Source: Rhabdophis nuchalis (lineage: Eukaryota > Chordata > Lepidosauria > Squamata > Natricidae). From it: 64,000 nucleotides of DNA. Shown here piece after piece: positions 46,015 to 56,095 of this stretch. Under the pieces are notes generated by a model. The model was not told the DNA's origin and ran no database searches. It saw nothing but the letters and a program-made list of their open reading frames with translations. Location: the NCBI GenBank assembly GCA_039707465.1, contig CM077645.1, forward strand, positions 64,005,350 through 64,069,349, given 5' to 3'. The number at the start of each line of letters is the position of its first letter. Position 1 is the stretch's first letter. Made by a program: the position numbers and the translations under genes.

Positions 46015-46280
46015 TTTGATTTAAATGGGTGGCACAGAAATGCAAATACAGTGTAGAATTTTAAGGGATATAGATGAAAACACACAGAATCTTTTTCACA
46101 GCTAATCCTGGATGTGCTCTCTGGGAGCACTGTTTCCCTTATATAATACAAATGACAAGTACCTGGACTCAAATGGGAATGTCTTTCAGCTACATGAAGC
46201 TCTATTTCAAAATCACTGAATAATTAGGTGCAGCATTGCCTGAGAAATTAGTGTCTGTAGGACTGACTTTATCCATCCAC

Positions 46281-46439
46281 CTTGATTCTTAAGCAAGCCT
46301 CATCTGGAACAGGAAAAAAATTCAGTTATACTATTTTGTGCCTAGAAGAATCCAGTGGCTAACACTGGATTCTTCTCGGCACAAAATAGTATAACTGAAT
46401 TTTTTTCCTGTTCCACATGAGGCTTGCTTAAGAATCAAG
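46281..46439. repeat. Near-perfect inverted repeat, 77-bp arms, 5-nt loop
   Basis: Left arm 46281-46357, loop gctaa, right arm 46363-46439. Two mismatches over 77 bp (97% identity). No CAGGGG ends, no 8-bp duplication and no coding capacity, so it does not belong to the hAT-like families. Confidence 0.95.
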
Positions 46440-48211
46440 GCCCTCTTCTGCATTCCTGAATCAGTTAGCTTTACTTTAATTCTTACTTGCTTTTTGATCC
46501 CGACTCTGGTTCTTAGCTCATCCCAAGGTGCTATCCATATCATAGCCTTTATGCTGTATTAAGTAAAAGTTAAAAGATTTATTGCATCTGAAGAAAAACA
46601 AGAGTAGAGAACAATGAAACATAAGCCCTCTTTATCATTTCAAATTGGTACATGGAGAGAGTTACAAGGATTTGTGTTGTAATAAACATGGGAAGGTTAC
46701 TGAATAACCTATGCCATTGTCCTTCATGTGGAAAAAAAAATTAAACATATGTCCTTGGGGAAATGAACAGATTGGTTATACTAAAGGAATATTTGTGGAA
46801 TAGCAGAGTCTTGAAAAACAATAAGGAACATTCATGCATGCAAATAACTTCCTCTGATAAGAGATCCTGCTTTACTGGAGAAGCGTATTGCATATAAACT
46901 GCCACCTAATGGATCTATTCCCACTGCAATCTCATTGTCAATGCTGTTCCTACATTAATTGAAGCAACCTTGGTAGTAACGATATGCCAATCTGTTTTTT
47001 TTTTTAAATTTTATGAACTACGTTGAACAGGATTATGTTAAAATGTCTTTGTCAGGATGGATTTGTATAGCATTTACTTCACAGAAAGAAAATGCAGACT
47101 GAATTCTGGTTGGAAATAAACCTGGTGCTTGCCATATGTTTTGGACTACAGCTTCAATAAGGCCCGCCCAACATGGCCTTTGAACAGGGATTATAGGACA
47201 GCAAAACATCTGGAGGGCACTTGAATGCCATAACTTATAATATATCGCTTAAAATAAGCATTTTTGCAAATGTTAGCAAGCACGAAGAATCTAAGAGTTA
47301 GCTGCTTCTCTGGAAAGTGAAGAAGTAGTGAAAGCTGCCCTATCACCTGGGGATGGGGTTATGGAATAGGAGGAATGCTTTCGGATTAAATATGCCAAAT
47401 GATGCAATGATACAAGAATGAGAGACTTGACTGCTTTGACTGGGATCTCCATGCAACATTGACCAGATAAAAGTCATAATTGGCTCCTTGTCCTCAAAAG
47501 GAGAGAAATTGTTTTTCACTTAAGTGAAACAATTAAAAAGATATCTTATGATTCTTTTTCATGATGTCGAGAATTCAAAAGTCATTTGCTGTTCCATTAT
47601 GTATTTGTCCGTGTGCATTGTTCCCGAGAATTCTTTTGAAAGATTGATAGGGCAGGTCATTAATTTTATTCAAACCACTATTTTATTATGATTTAATCTA
47701 CATCTTCCACAATAATAGACAGAATAAAACATTCTGGATTCAACTGCATACTTCTCTAACTGCATGGTGCAGTTACAAATGAAAATCACCAAGAATTGCA
47801 CATTAAATAACTGTTTAGAGGTACATTTAAATTCAACTTTTTGCACACTTATTTATGAAAATTATGCAAACTTTTTAGGGACCAGAAACATTTTAAAAGA
47901 GGAGTAAATATATTAATTTTCTTTCTTTGCATATGCTTAGTGCTATAAGACTAGAAATCCCATTGAAATTACTGTATTCAAATAGTAGAGATGTGTATAT
48001 CAGTCGATAGTAAATTATAAAATATCAGAAAATGTATTGATGGAGTAGAACTAACTGATCTTTCCAAAGTTTGTGTAAATTTACAATGTTGCAGAAAGGC
48101 CAACTTTATTTCATATTGTACAAATTCTGTATTTAAAAATACCCCCTGGACATAAGAAGAAGATACATTAACCAACAGGCATCCAGAAGGAGAATTCTTG
48201 ATTGTATTACA
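46440..48211. other. AT-rich stretch with no recognised feature
   Basis: Nothing recognised on either strand over 1.8 kb. Confidence 0.5.
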
Positions 48212-48382
48212 ATACAATACAATACAATACAATAGCAGAGTTGGAAGGGACCTTGTAGGTCTTCTAGTCCAACCCCCTGCGTGGGCAGGAACCTTATACC
48301 ATTTCAGACAAATGGCTATCTAACATCTTTTTAAAGGCATTCACAACTTCTGGAGGCAAGCTGTTCCAGAGGTTAATTGTAT
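48212..48382 (-). mobile_element. CR1 LINE 3' end with (CAATA)n tail, minus strand
   Basis: About five ATTGT units (48212-48235) abut 'gcagagttggaagggacctt'. A short deletion removes the segment reading 'cttccagggttggg' in sister copies. Only about 145 bp of LINE is left. Confidence 0.85.
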
Positions 48383-49784
48383 ATACAGTATACAGCTTAC
48401 TTTGTCTGTCCAACACTTCCTATGGAAACTAGTCCCAGACTGGCAATTTCATTTTGTATATGGACATATTTTTGCTCATTCCATATTACATAGATTAATT
48501 TTACTCTTACCAATATTATCAGATCTTGCATATACTTCAGGTACATATTTACTCAAGAAGACAAAGACAATTCAGAAGGAGATCAAGCCATTGTTCTTTC
48601 ACTAGGCTTAATAATCAAAGGTGCTGAGATATCCTCTTGTTCATAATCTCTTGTTAACTCAGCCCTCAGCACAGGAAAACATTCAGGAAAAACAACCTGT
48701 AATTTTTTCTGAGACCCACTTCTGCCATCTCTGGCTCATATATGCTAAACAGTCAAGTGGTAAAATAAGCTTCATTCCACATTTTTTCTCTTCCTCTTAC
48801 ACTCAATGTTGGAGACATGTGCCTTAGAATCATAATTTCTATGTGATCATATTTTCTCTAGAAAAAAATGGTCATAATATTTCTTCTTCTCAAAAACAGA
48901 GAAATAAAGGAGGTTTCAAAGCAAGACAGACAGCAAAGGGACAAAGGTTTGCTAATGAGCTTGAAATTCACAGAACACAGAAGCAAATATGGCTTTAATA
49001 CACAATGTGACCCTTTATACGGCTTGAAATTACTCTTCAAAAATCATTCTGGCTCAGCTTCAGAGCACAGTGTATTGTGGGATACCACAGGCTGACTTTG
49101 AGTAGTGGGTTGGTATTGCTGGAATTTTTTAATTTCCTGTAAGTTATAACAAATTCTCTTTCCAGTTGGGCCTTCAAAAGGATGCTGCTACAATCCTTCA
49201 GAACAGTGTGTAGGCCAGCTCAGATTCACACATGCAAGGATGTAAATCTAAATAAAGTAAAACATAAAATATGTAATTATGCATGTATTAAATCAAAATG
49301 TGAATGTCTGTATAACATCACTTTAAAACATACCTTTCAAAAAACAATCTTGAATGAAAAAGTATTTTGCTGCATTCTCCGAGATAAAAATAATTTCCTA
49401 CAATAACTATTGGATTTTGAATTGCTACAGGTAGGTTTTTAGTTAATATTTCAGATATGTTTTCCCGAAGAAAACAGGAAACTGCATATTATTTGGTGTT
49501 TTTTTTAAGTATACATTTAAATTCAACTAGTACAAGTTTCTTTATCATAAAAATATTATAATTGTATGTGTAACATCTTATAAGGAACTAATCAAAACAC
49601 AGCATGTAAGTTAGTGGGCTTCTTGCTAATGTTAAGGTTACTTGGTAATGTTAATGTTAATACAAAGACTATCTCAGCTATGATCAGAAGTAGGCTATTT
49701 GAGCTTCAGAGGCTCCATTAGCTCAAAGATCCGTCTTGATTCCCAAACTTTCCTCTACAACTGGTGAAATTAAGAATCATGTTT
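48383..49784. other. AT-rich stretch with no recognised feature
   Basis: No repeat or coding signature recognised. Confidence 0.5.
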
Positions 49785-49865
49785 CTTTCATTCATTCATT
49801 CATTCATTCATTCATTCATTCATTCATTCATCCATTCATTCATTCATTCATTCATTCATTCATTC
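49785..49865. repeat. (ATTC)n microsatellite
   Basis: About 20 tetranucleotide units with one T to C interruption near 49831. Confidence 0.93.
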
Positions 49866-49947
49866 TAGCAGTCATATACTGCTAAGGTTAACCTGACTTT
49901 AGTTATGCATGCAATAAAACCAAAATAAGTGTAAACGTTACTTAGAC

Positions 49948-50056
49948 CAGGGGTCTGCAAAGTTGGCTCTTTTAAGACTGGTGGAGCATAGCTGGCTGGG
50001 GAATTCTGGGAGTTGAAGTCCACCAGTCTTAAAAGAGCCAACTTTTCAGACCCCTG
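49948..50056. mobile_element. 109-bp hAT-like MITE with perfect 8-bp duplication
   Basis: Starts CAGGGGTCTGCAAAGTTGG and ends CAGACCCCTG, flanked by acttagac on both sides (49940-49947 and 50057-50064). Right arm 'gaagtccaccagtcttaaaa' is complete; the left arm is shortened. Confidence 0.92.
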
Positions 50057-50064
50057 ACTTAGAC

Positions 50065-51359
50065 CATTCCATAAAATCTTCTTCAAAAATATCTATAGTT
50101 ACAATATTATTATTATTATTTAAAAAAAATAAAAATTAGGATAAATCCCCATCAAAATGAAGATGAAACAGATAATTCCGCATAATTCAGTCACCTAAAA
50201 ATAATAAAGAAAAGATGGTTAGCATCTTCAGGCTATTGCACAGAAATGGAATAGCCTCAGTAAAGCCTGCATTTGGATTCTTACTGCTCAGGAGCATTAT
50301 GAATCTAACTCACAGAAAAGCAAAAGACACAAACTGGGATATAACTGAAAGTCAATACAGGTGAGATTTTATAACTTTACGCAATAATCCTGAATGGAAT
50401 TGTATTGACCTATTGGAAGTCAATCCAGAAGCTGAAAAAACAGTACCACATAGTTGAAATTTCTCTCATAGCACAGGAAGTGCCTCATTTTGTACCAACT
50501 GTAGCTTCCAGAAATCTTCAAGGGCACACTAATTTAGAACGCATCCAGACTTGAGGTACCTAAAGCATGAATTACTGATACAAAACCATTTTCTGTGAAA
50601 ACTATTCGCACATTCGTTGAAGCTGGGAAATGTTCTCCAGGAGTCCAGGACACAAAATAGCTGTGAATCCAAGAAGGTGAGCATAAATCTATTAATCAGA
50701 AATTGAATGTAGATCTTCCTCATGGTTTATTTACATACTGTATGTTCAAAATAAAGAAACATTCAAGCAAAATGATACTCCAATAATCCTTAACATGGAA
50801 TATTAAAAATATTTTAAACCATATAGTTACCTAGCAACTATTTGCAGTGGGTTCTTCATAAAAGAAGTAGTCCAGCTAAATTATTAAATGTTCATTTTTA
50901 TATTGTAGTGCAGTATGGATATGAATCTCTGATAGAATTGGAAAGATGTAGTGAAACATTACAGTTTTATACTCTTGAAAACGTATTTTAAAATAACTAT
51001 GATTTTATTTTTCATAGTTAGCTAGAGAAAGAACTAAAACTGAAACAGGGGCAATATTTTAATAACCAAACTACAGTATATTAGGCTAGCGTTACCACAG
51101 ATTGATTAATTTATCTGTGATTTTGGAGTATTGCTTAATTATCCTGGTCTGTGAGCCTTACAAAGTTACTGTAATAAGTTCATTTGTATAACTTAAATTG
51201 CTTATTTATATTTATTACTTCTATCTCATTATAATTAGATAATGCCCTAGTGGGTGAGCATTATAATTTTGTTTGCTTGTTCTTGGAGAGTAAATGGACA
51301 CAAAGTACAATGGACAGTCTTCTTTTAAAAAAAGACAGAAAGAAAAGGACAGCAAGATA
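50065..51359. other. AT-rich stretch with no recognised feature
   Basis: Nothing identified over 1.3 kb. Confidence 0.5.
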
Positions 51360-51367
51360 ATTTAGAA

Positions 51368-51666
51368 CAGGGGTCCCCAACCCCCGGTGTGTGGACCGGT
51401 GCTGGTCCGTGGCTTGATAGGAACCGGGCTGCAGGGCCAGAGAGGAGGAGGAGGGAGGAGGGGGCAGCCCCCTGGGCAGAGCACGCGCCGGATGCGGGAG
51501 AGCGTGCGCCGGATTGGAGGCCCTAGAGGGCTGAGTGAGCTTACTCCCCCCCCCACGTGCGCATGCACCGCCTGTTCCCCCCCGCTCCTCCTCTATGCCA
51601 GCCGGTCCGCAGAATTTTCTTTAAAATGAAACTGGTCCCTGGTGCAAAAAAGGTTGGCGACCCCTG
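51368..51666. mobile_element. 299-bp hAT-like MITE, reverse copy of the 41012 family
   Basis: Starts CAGGGGTCCCCAACC, ends GGTTGGCGACCCCTG, with a perfect 8-bp duplication atttagaa (51360-51367 and 51667-51674). Carries the empty site ccctagag (51521-51528) for the MITE nested at 41211. Confidence 0.93.
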
Positions 51667-51829
51667 ATTTAGAAGATATACCTAAAGGACCACCTTCTTG
51701 CAAGAGTCTCTATCCATCCAAACATTTAATATATTCATAAATCATTGCTTTTATTTGTTTATTTTAAAGCTAACATAAGCATATTTTAAAAATTGAGAAA
51801 TGTACTTAACTGGCCAAGCAAAGGCTGGA

Positions 51830-52330
51830 GGCTCTGGTGGACTGATAGAGCGGCGGCAGAGGGAGCGCCGGAAGGCCGGAGGCCCTGGCAGAAGCCGGTG
51901 GAGGCCGGAGGCCTCAGATGGAATGGAGCGGTGGCGGAGAGCGCCGGAAGATCCTGAGGCCCTGGCGGAGGCTGGTGGAGGCCGGAGGCCCTGGCGGAGC
52001 GGCGGCGGAGAGCGCCAAAAGGCCGGAGGCCCCAGCGGAGGTTGGCGGAGGCTGGTGGCCCCCGGCGGAGGGGCTGAGCGGCAGCGGAGCGCTGGAGGGA
52101 GCGCCGGAACGCCGGGTGGTAGGAAAGGCGGAGTGGCGGCGGAGCAGTGGCGGAGCTGCGCGGACCATCTCAAACCCGGCGGAGGCCCCCGTGGAGCAGC
52201 GAGGCCGGGTGAAGGCCTCCACAGGGGATGGCTGGTGAGGTTGGCGGCCGCAGAGGGACGGGAGGCGCGGCGGACCGATGGAGCGCCGGAGGCCCCAGCA
52301 GAGGCCTATTGGAGTGGTAGAGGCCCTGGC
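51830..52330 (+). repeat. Imperfect GC-rich repeat array in the L2 5' region
   Basis: Many variants of 'ggccggaggcc' and 'ggcggaggc' in tandem; open frames on both strands here (up to 242 codons) follow from the composition. Confidence 0.75.
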
Positions 52331-52626
52331 TGAGGCCCTGGTGTGGGGTGGCGAGCCTGCGACGCGGTGAGGCCCTGTGGAGGCCTGATAGAACAGTGGA
52401 GGGAATTTTCCTCCCCCCCCCCAGGACTCCCTGATAAAACATCTACGGGGAGGGGGGGCGAGAGCGAAGCAAGGCCAGCCCAAAGGAAAAACAGCTCCAG
52501 CCACCCCGTGGAAAGCCTCTACCCGAGGAAGAACTGACTGACTCTTATGATCTATTTTCCCTGTTGATTTGACTTGCACTTTATCTAGGCGTTTCCTCCC
52601 TTTAAAGCCAGCAATGGAGCCACGGG

Positions 52627-53388
52627 ATGGTTTTTTATTCAAGGTCTGACCTCCTCGATCTACGAGAGTCCCCCCTCTCGCAGGTTTGGCCCCTTAGTTT
52701 ATCTCGGGCCCACCTCAAGGATGGGTTAATTAATCCAGAGAGGTGGAAAAAACGCAAGCTCAGGGGGTTTTTAAATAAATTTTTAATTAGGCTTTTAAGG
52801 CCTTCTGGGGTGGGGGAGGGGTTTAAAAAAAGATATAGACAGATGGAGATTGAAACAGTGATCAATAGTAAGGGCCAGGATAGCAGTCGACGGCGGGAAG
52901 CGGAAGGCGAAAGGAAGGGGGATACTCGAGTCGTTCCACAGGAGGGCATACCAATTCAGAGGGTCGTGGGGAGGGGCAGGACCGAGGGGAGACAATTTTC
53001 ATCCTCCCGGTTGGTGGCACGTAGCCGTTGGTTGCAAACGGTCGGGTGCCACAACCCCCGCAGGCTAGGTGGCCAGGGAATACAGAGCCATGGTCTGCGG
53101 CTGATGTTTTGCAACGCCAGGTCCGTTGTCAACAAAGCCCCCCTCATTAGTGACCTTGTGTCAGAGGGGGAGCCGGACCTGGTAGGAATTGCGGAAACCT
53201 GGTTGGGCCACGAGGGAGGACTTCCCCTCATTGAAATGTGCCCAACAGGCTACCGCGCATTTCATCAGCCGCGGGCCCTAGGCAGGGGTGGTGGGGTAGC
53301 GGTCATTATTAAGGAAGGTCTTGAGCCGAGAGAGACCACTGTGCCTCAGACTACCGGCTGTGAGTCCCTCTGCGTGAAGTGGGCCTAG
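52627..53388 (+). pseudogene. L2 LINE ORF, N-terminal part and start of the endonuclease
   Basis: About 150 residues of basic, Arg/Lys-rich sequence precede the endonuclease start at LRLMFCNARSVVNKA (N of motif I). The catalytic glutamate is seen in GIAETWLGHEGG, then GYRAFHQPRALGRGGGVAVII. The frame ends in CVKWA and a stop, and homologous coding continues at once in another frame at 53379. The LINE endonuclease nicks target DNA to prime reverse transcription. Here the domain is split by an apparent 1-nt deletion near 53385. Confidence 0.85.
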
Positions 53389-55625
53389 GGAGGCAGTTGG
53401 GCTTGCTGGTTGTATACCTGGCTCCCCGCTATGTAGCAGCAGCCCTGCCCGAGCTCCTGGAGGTGATCGCTACGGTGGCAGTTGAGACCCCCAGACTTAT
53501 AGTCATGGGGGACTTTAACCTGCCATCGTTGGGCGAATCATCCGTGGCAGCTCGGGAGTTCATAGCTTCCATGACGGCCATGGACCTGACCCAAGTAATT
53601 CAGGGCCCCACCCACGAGGGTGGACATACGCCGGATCTCATCTTTGTCTCGGGCCAATGGAAGAGTGATCTGGGTACAGGGGACATAGTCATCACACCCT
53701 TGTCATGGTCAGACCACTCACTTCTCCGGCTCGACTTTCCGACCGCTGCTCCCCTCCGCGGGGAGGCGGAACCAGAGTTACCAATCTGGTACCGCCCCAG
53801 GCGCTTGATGGACCCGGATGGGTTCCAGACAGCGCTTGGGCCATTTCCTGTATCCCTGACCCGCGCCCCGATGGAGGACCTCACGGCCGCATGGAATAGT
53901 GCGGCCGTGGGAGCCTTAGATCGGGTCGCGCCCTTGCGGCCTCTCTTGCGGCGCCGAACCACCCTGGCTCCTTGGTTTACTGAGGAGCTGCGGGTGATGA
54001 AACGCCGCAAGAGATGCCTAGAGAGTAGATGGAGGTCTAGCCGCTCTGAATCTGACCGGACACAGGTAAGAGCCCATTTACGGACTTACATTGTGGCGCT
54101 GAGGGTGGCCAAACGTCATCATTGTGCCACTCTCATAGCATCCGCAGAAAACCGCCCTGCCGCCCTGTTTAGGGTGACCCGTGCCCTCCTTCAACAGAGG
54201 GAACGGGAAGCCCCGCTACAGGGTAGAGCAGAGGAATTTGTGACTTTTCTGCAGGAGAAAACCGCCCAGATACAGAGTGAGCTGGCCCCCATTCATGGCC
54301 CAGTGGGATGCCACGAGAGAGATCTTGTTTGGGAGGAGTTTGACCCCGTTACTTCCGAGGATATGGACAGGCTACGTGGGCGACTGCGAGCCACCACATG
54401 TTTATTGGACCCGTGCCCCTCCTGGCTTGTACTGGCATCCTGGGAGGTGACACGAGGCTGGCTCCAAGAGGTTGTCAACGCATCCTTGGGTGAGGGTTCC
54501 TTGCCTGCCTCCCTAAAAGAGGCGATGGTGAGGCCCCTCCTCAAGAAGCCCTCTTTGGACCCAGCTCTTTTAAACAACTACCGTCCAGTCTCCAACCTTC
54601 CCTTTTTGGCGAAGGTTGTCGAGAGTGTGGTGACACAACAGTTTCCCTGTCACCTGGAGGAAATTGACTATCTAGATCCGCGCCAGTCCGGCTTTCGGCC
54701 CGGGCATAGCACCGAGACGGCATTGGTCGCGTTGGTAGATGATCTCTGGAGGGCCAGAGATGGGGGATGTTCCTCCATCCTGGTCCTATTAGACCTCTCG
54801 GCGGCTTTCGATACCATCGACCATGGTATCCTATTGCATCGGCTGGGGGGGTTGGGGGTGGGAGGCACCATTTTACGGTGGTTCTCCTCCTACCTCTCTG
54901 GCCGATCGCAATTTGTGCGGGCAGGAGAGCAGAGGTCGACCCCGAGACCCCTCACATGCGGGGTGCCTCAGGGGTCGGTCCTCTCGCCTCTCCTGTTTAA
55001 TGCATACATGAAGCCGCTGGGTGAGATCATCCGTGGTTTTGGGGTAGAGTACCACCTGTACGCTGATGACACCCAGCTGTACATATCTACCCCAAACCAC
55101 CCCAACGATGCCGTAGCGGTGATGTGCCAGTGCCTGGAAGCCGTGCGGATCTGGATGGGAAGTAACGGACTTAGGCTCAACCCGACCAAGACCGAGTGGC
55201 TGTGGTTTCCGGCTGCCCGATTCAACCAGCTCTCTCCAACGCTGGCCATAGGGGGCGAACATCTTGCCCCTGTGGATGGGGCGCGCAATTTGGGTGTCCT
55301 CCTGGATACCCGGCTGTCTATGGAAGAGCAAGTGACAGCCGTGGCCAGGAGGGCGTTTTACCAGGTTCGCCTGGTACGCCAATTGCGCCCCCTATTGGAT
55401 CGGGACGCCCTTCGCACAGTCACTCATGCCCTCGTGACATCCCGACTGGACTACTGTAACTCTTTCTACATGGGGCTCCCCTTGAGGTGCACCCGGAGGC
55501 TTCAGTTAGTTCAGAATGCAGCCGCGCGAGCAATTATGGGGACCACCAGGTTTACCCACGTTACACCGCCTTGCGCGAGCTGCACTGGCTACCTGTCATC
55601 TTCCGGGTGTGCTTCAAGGTGTTAA
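53379..55625 (+). CDS. L2 LINE endonuclease C-terminal part and reverse transcriptase
   Basis: 748 uninterrupted codons. The start overlaps the preceding frame; the rest of the endonuclease follows (VMGDFNLPS around residue 42, SDHSLLRLDF around 112). Reverse transcriptase motifs: NNYRPVSNLPFLAKVVE, SGFRPGHSTETAL, VLLDLSAAFDTIDHGIL, GVPQGSVLSPLLFN and catalytic YADDTQLY, then DARNLGVLLDTRLSM-type and DYCNSFYMGLP downstream. SAAFDTIDHGIL and the short PLG...YHLYADD spacing fit L2 rather than CR1. The last 25 or so residues (PPCASCTGYLSSSG) are out of frame: the true C-terminus is at 55570-55906. The start codon shown is simply the first in-frame ATG; the native protein would begin in the upstream frame. 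RT is otherwise intact. Confidence 0.88.
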   Translation: MGLGRQLGLLVVYLAPRYVAAALPELLEVIATVAVETPRLIVMGDFNLPSLGESSVAAREFIASMTAMDLTQVIQGPTHEGGHTPDLIFVSGQWKSDLGTGDIVITPLSWSDHSLLRLDFPTAAPLRGEAEPELPIWYRPRRLMDPDGFQTALGPFPVSLTRAPMEDLTAAWNSAAVGALDRVAPLRPLLRRRTTLAPWFTEELRVMKRRKRCLESRWRSSRSESDRTQVRAHLRTYIVALRVAKRHHCATLIASAENRPAALFRVTRALLQQREREAPLQGRAEEFVTFLQEKTAQIQSELAPIHGPVGCHERDLVWEEFDPVTSEDMDRLRGRLRATTCLLDPCPSWLVLASWEVTRGWLQEVVNASLGEGSLPASLKEAMVRPLLKKPSLDPALLNNYRPVSNLPFLAKVVESVVTQQFPCHLEEIDYLDPRQSGFRPGHSTETALVALVDDLWRARDGGCSSILVLLDLSAAFDTIDHGILLHRLGGLGVGGTILRWFSSYLSGRSQFVRAGEQRSTPRPLTCGVPQGSVLSPLLFNAYMKPLGEIIRGFGVEYHLYADDTQLYISTPNHPNDAVAVMCQCLEAVRIWMGSNGLRLNPTKTEWLWFPAARFNQLSPTLAIGGEHLAPVDGARNLGVLLDTRLSMEEQVTAVARRAFYQVRLVRQLRPLLDRDALRTVTHALVTSRLDYCNSFYMGLPLRCTRRLQLVQNAAARAIMGTTRFTHVTPPCASCTGYLSSSGCASRC

Positions 55626-55906
55626 TTATCATCTTCAAAGCGCTCCATGGCTCGGGACCTAGCTATCTGCGAGATCGGATCCTGCCCCATACATCCTCAC
55701 GACCGATTCGCTCCCACAGAGAGGGACTTCTCCGGGTGCCGTCCACTAGACTTTGTCAGCGGGCGACGCCCAGGGGAAGGGCTCTCTCTGTGGCGGGCCC
55801 GGCCCTCTGGAACGACCTTCCCCCTGATATCAGAACGACCACTGACCTCCGCTCCTTCCGTACGAAATTGAAGACCTATTTCTTTCGACTGGCCGGCCTT
55901 GAATAA
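55560..55906 (+). pseudogene. L2 LINE ORF C-terminus in the shifted frame
   Basis: YTALRELHWLPVIFRVCFKVLIIIFKALHGSGPSYLRDRI, HREGLLRVPS, ALSVAGPALWNDLPPDIRTTTDL and LKTYFFRLAGLE, then a stop at 55904-55906. This is the conserved post-RT C-terminal region of L2/CR1-group LINEs. It is separated from the RT by an apparent 1-nt loss near 55570. Confidence 0.88.
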
Positions 55907-56095
55907 TTCTCTCTGTCTATTGATTCCAAATGTATTTTAATGGGTTCTTAATCAGTTTTAGCACGGGTAACACTGTTTAATTATGTTTTAAGTATGTATT
56001 TTGTATTTATTCTATATTGTTTTTAGTTTCTCCTGTGCACCGCCCCGGGTCCCTGTGGGGAGAGGGTGCGGTTAATAAATCCGAATTTGAATTTT

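Larger units (their letters stand above)
51810..56095 (+). mobile_element. Near full-length L2-clade LINE
   Basis: About 4.3 kb: GC-rich 5' region (51810-52620), an upstream coding segment, apurinic-type endonuclease, reverse transcriptase and a 3' UTR ending 'aatccgaatttgaattttga' and ata. The 3' UTR (accgccccgggtccctgtgg...) is shared with the minus-strand L2 ends at 4.3, 7.1, 17.9 and 43.5 kb. Two single-base-type frameshifts (near 53385 and 55570) disable it. No target duplication was seen; the 5' boundary is approximate. Confidence 0.9.

Noticed and set aside
49785..49865. Array considered as a CRISPR
   Set aside because: Simple tetranucleotide repeat with no unique spacers, in a vertebrate genome.
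51914..52642. 242-codon minus-strand open frame
   Set aside because: It lies in the GC-rich repeat array of the L2 5' region; few stops are expected from the composition, and open frames also appear in the other frames.
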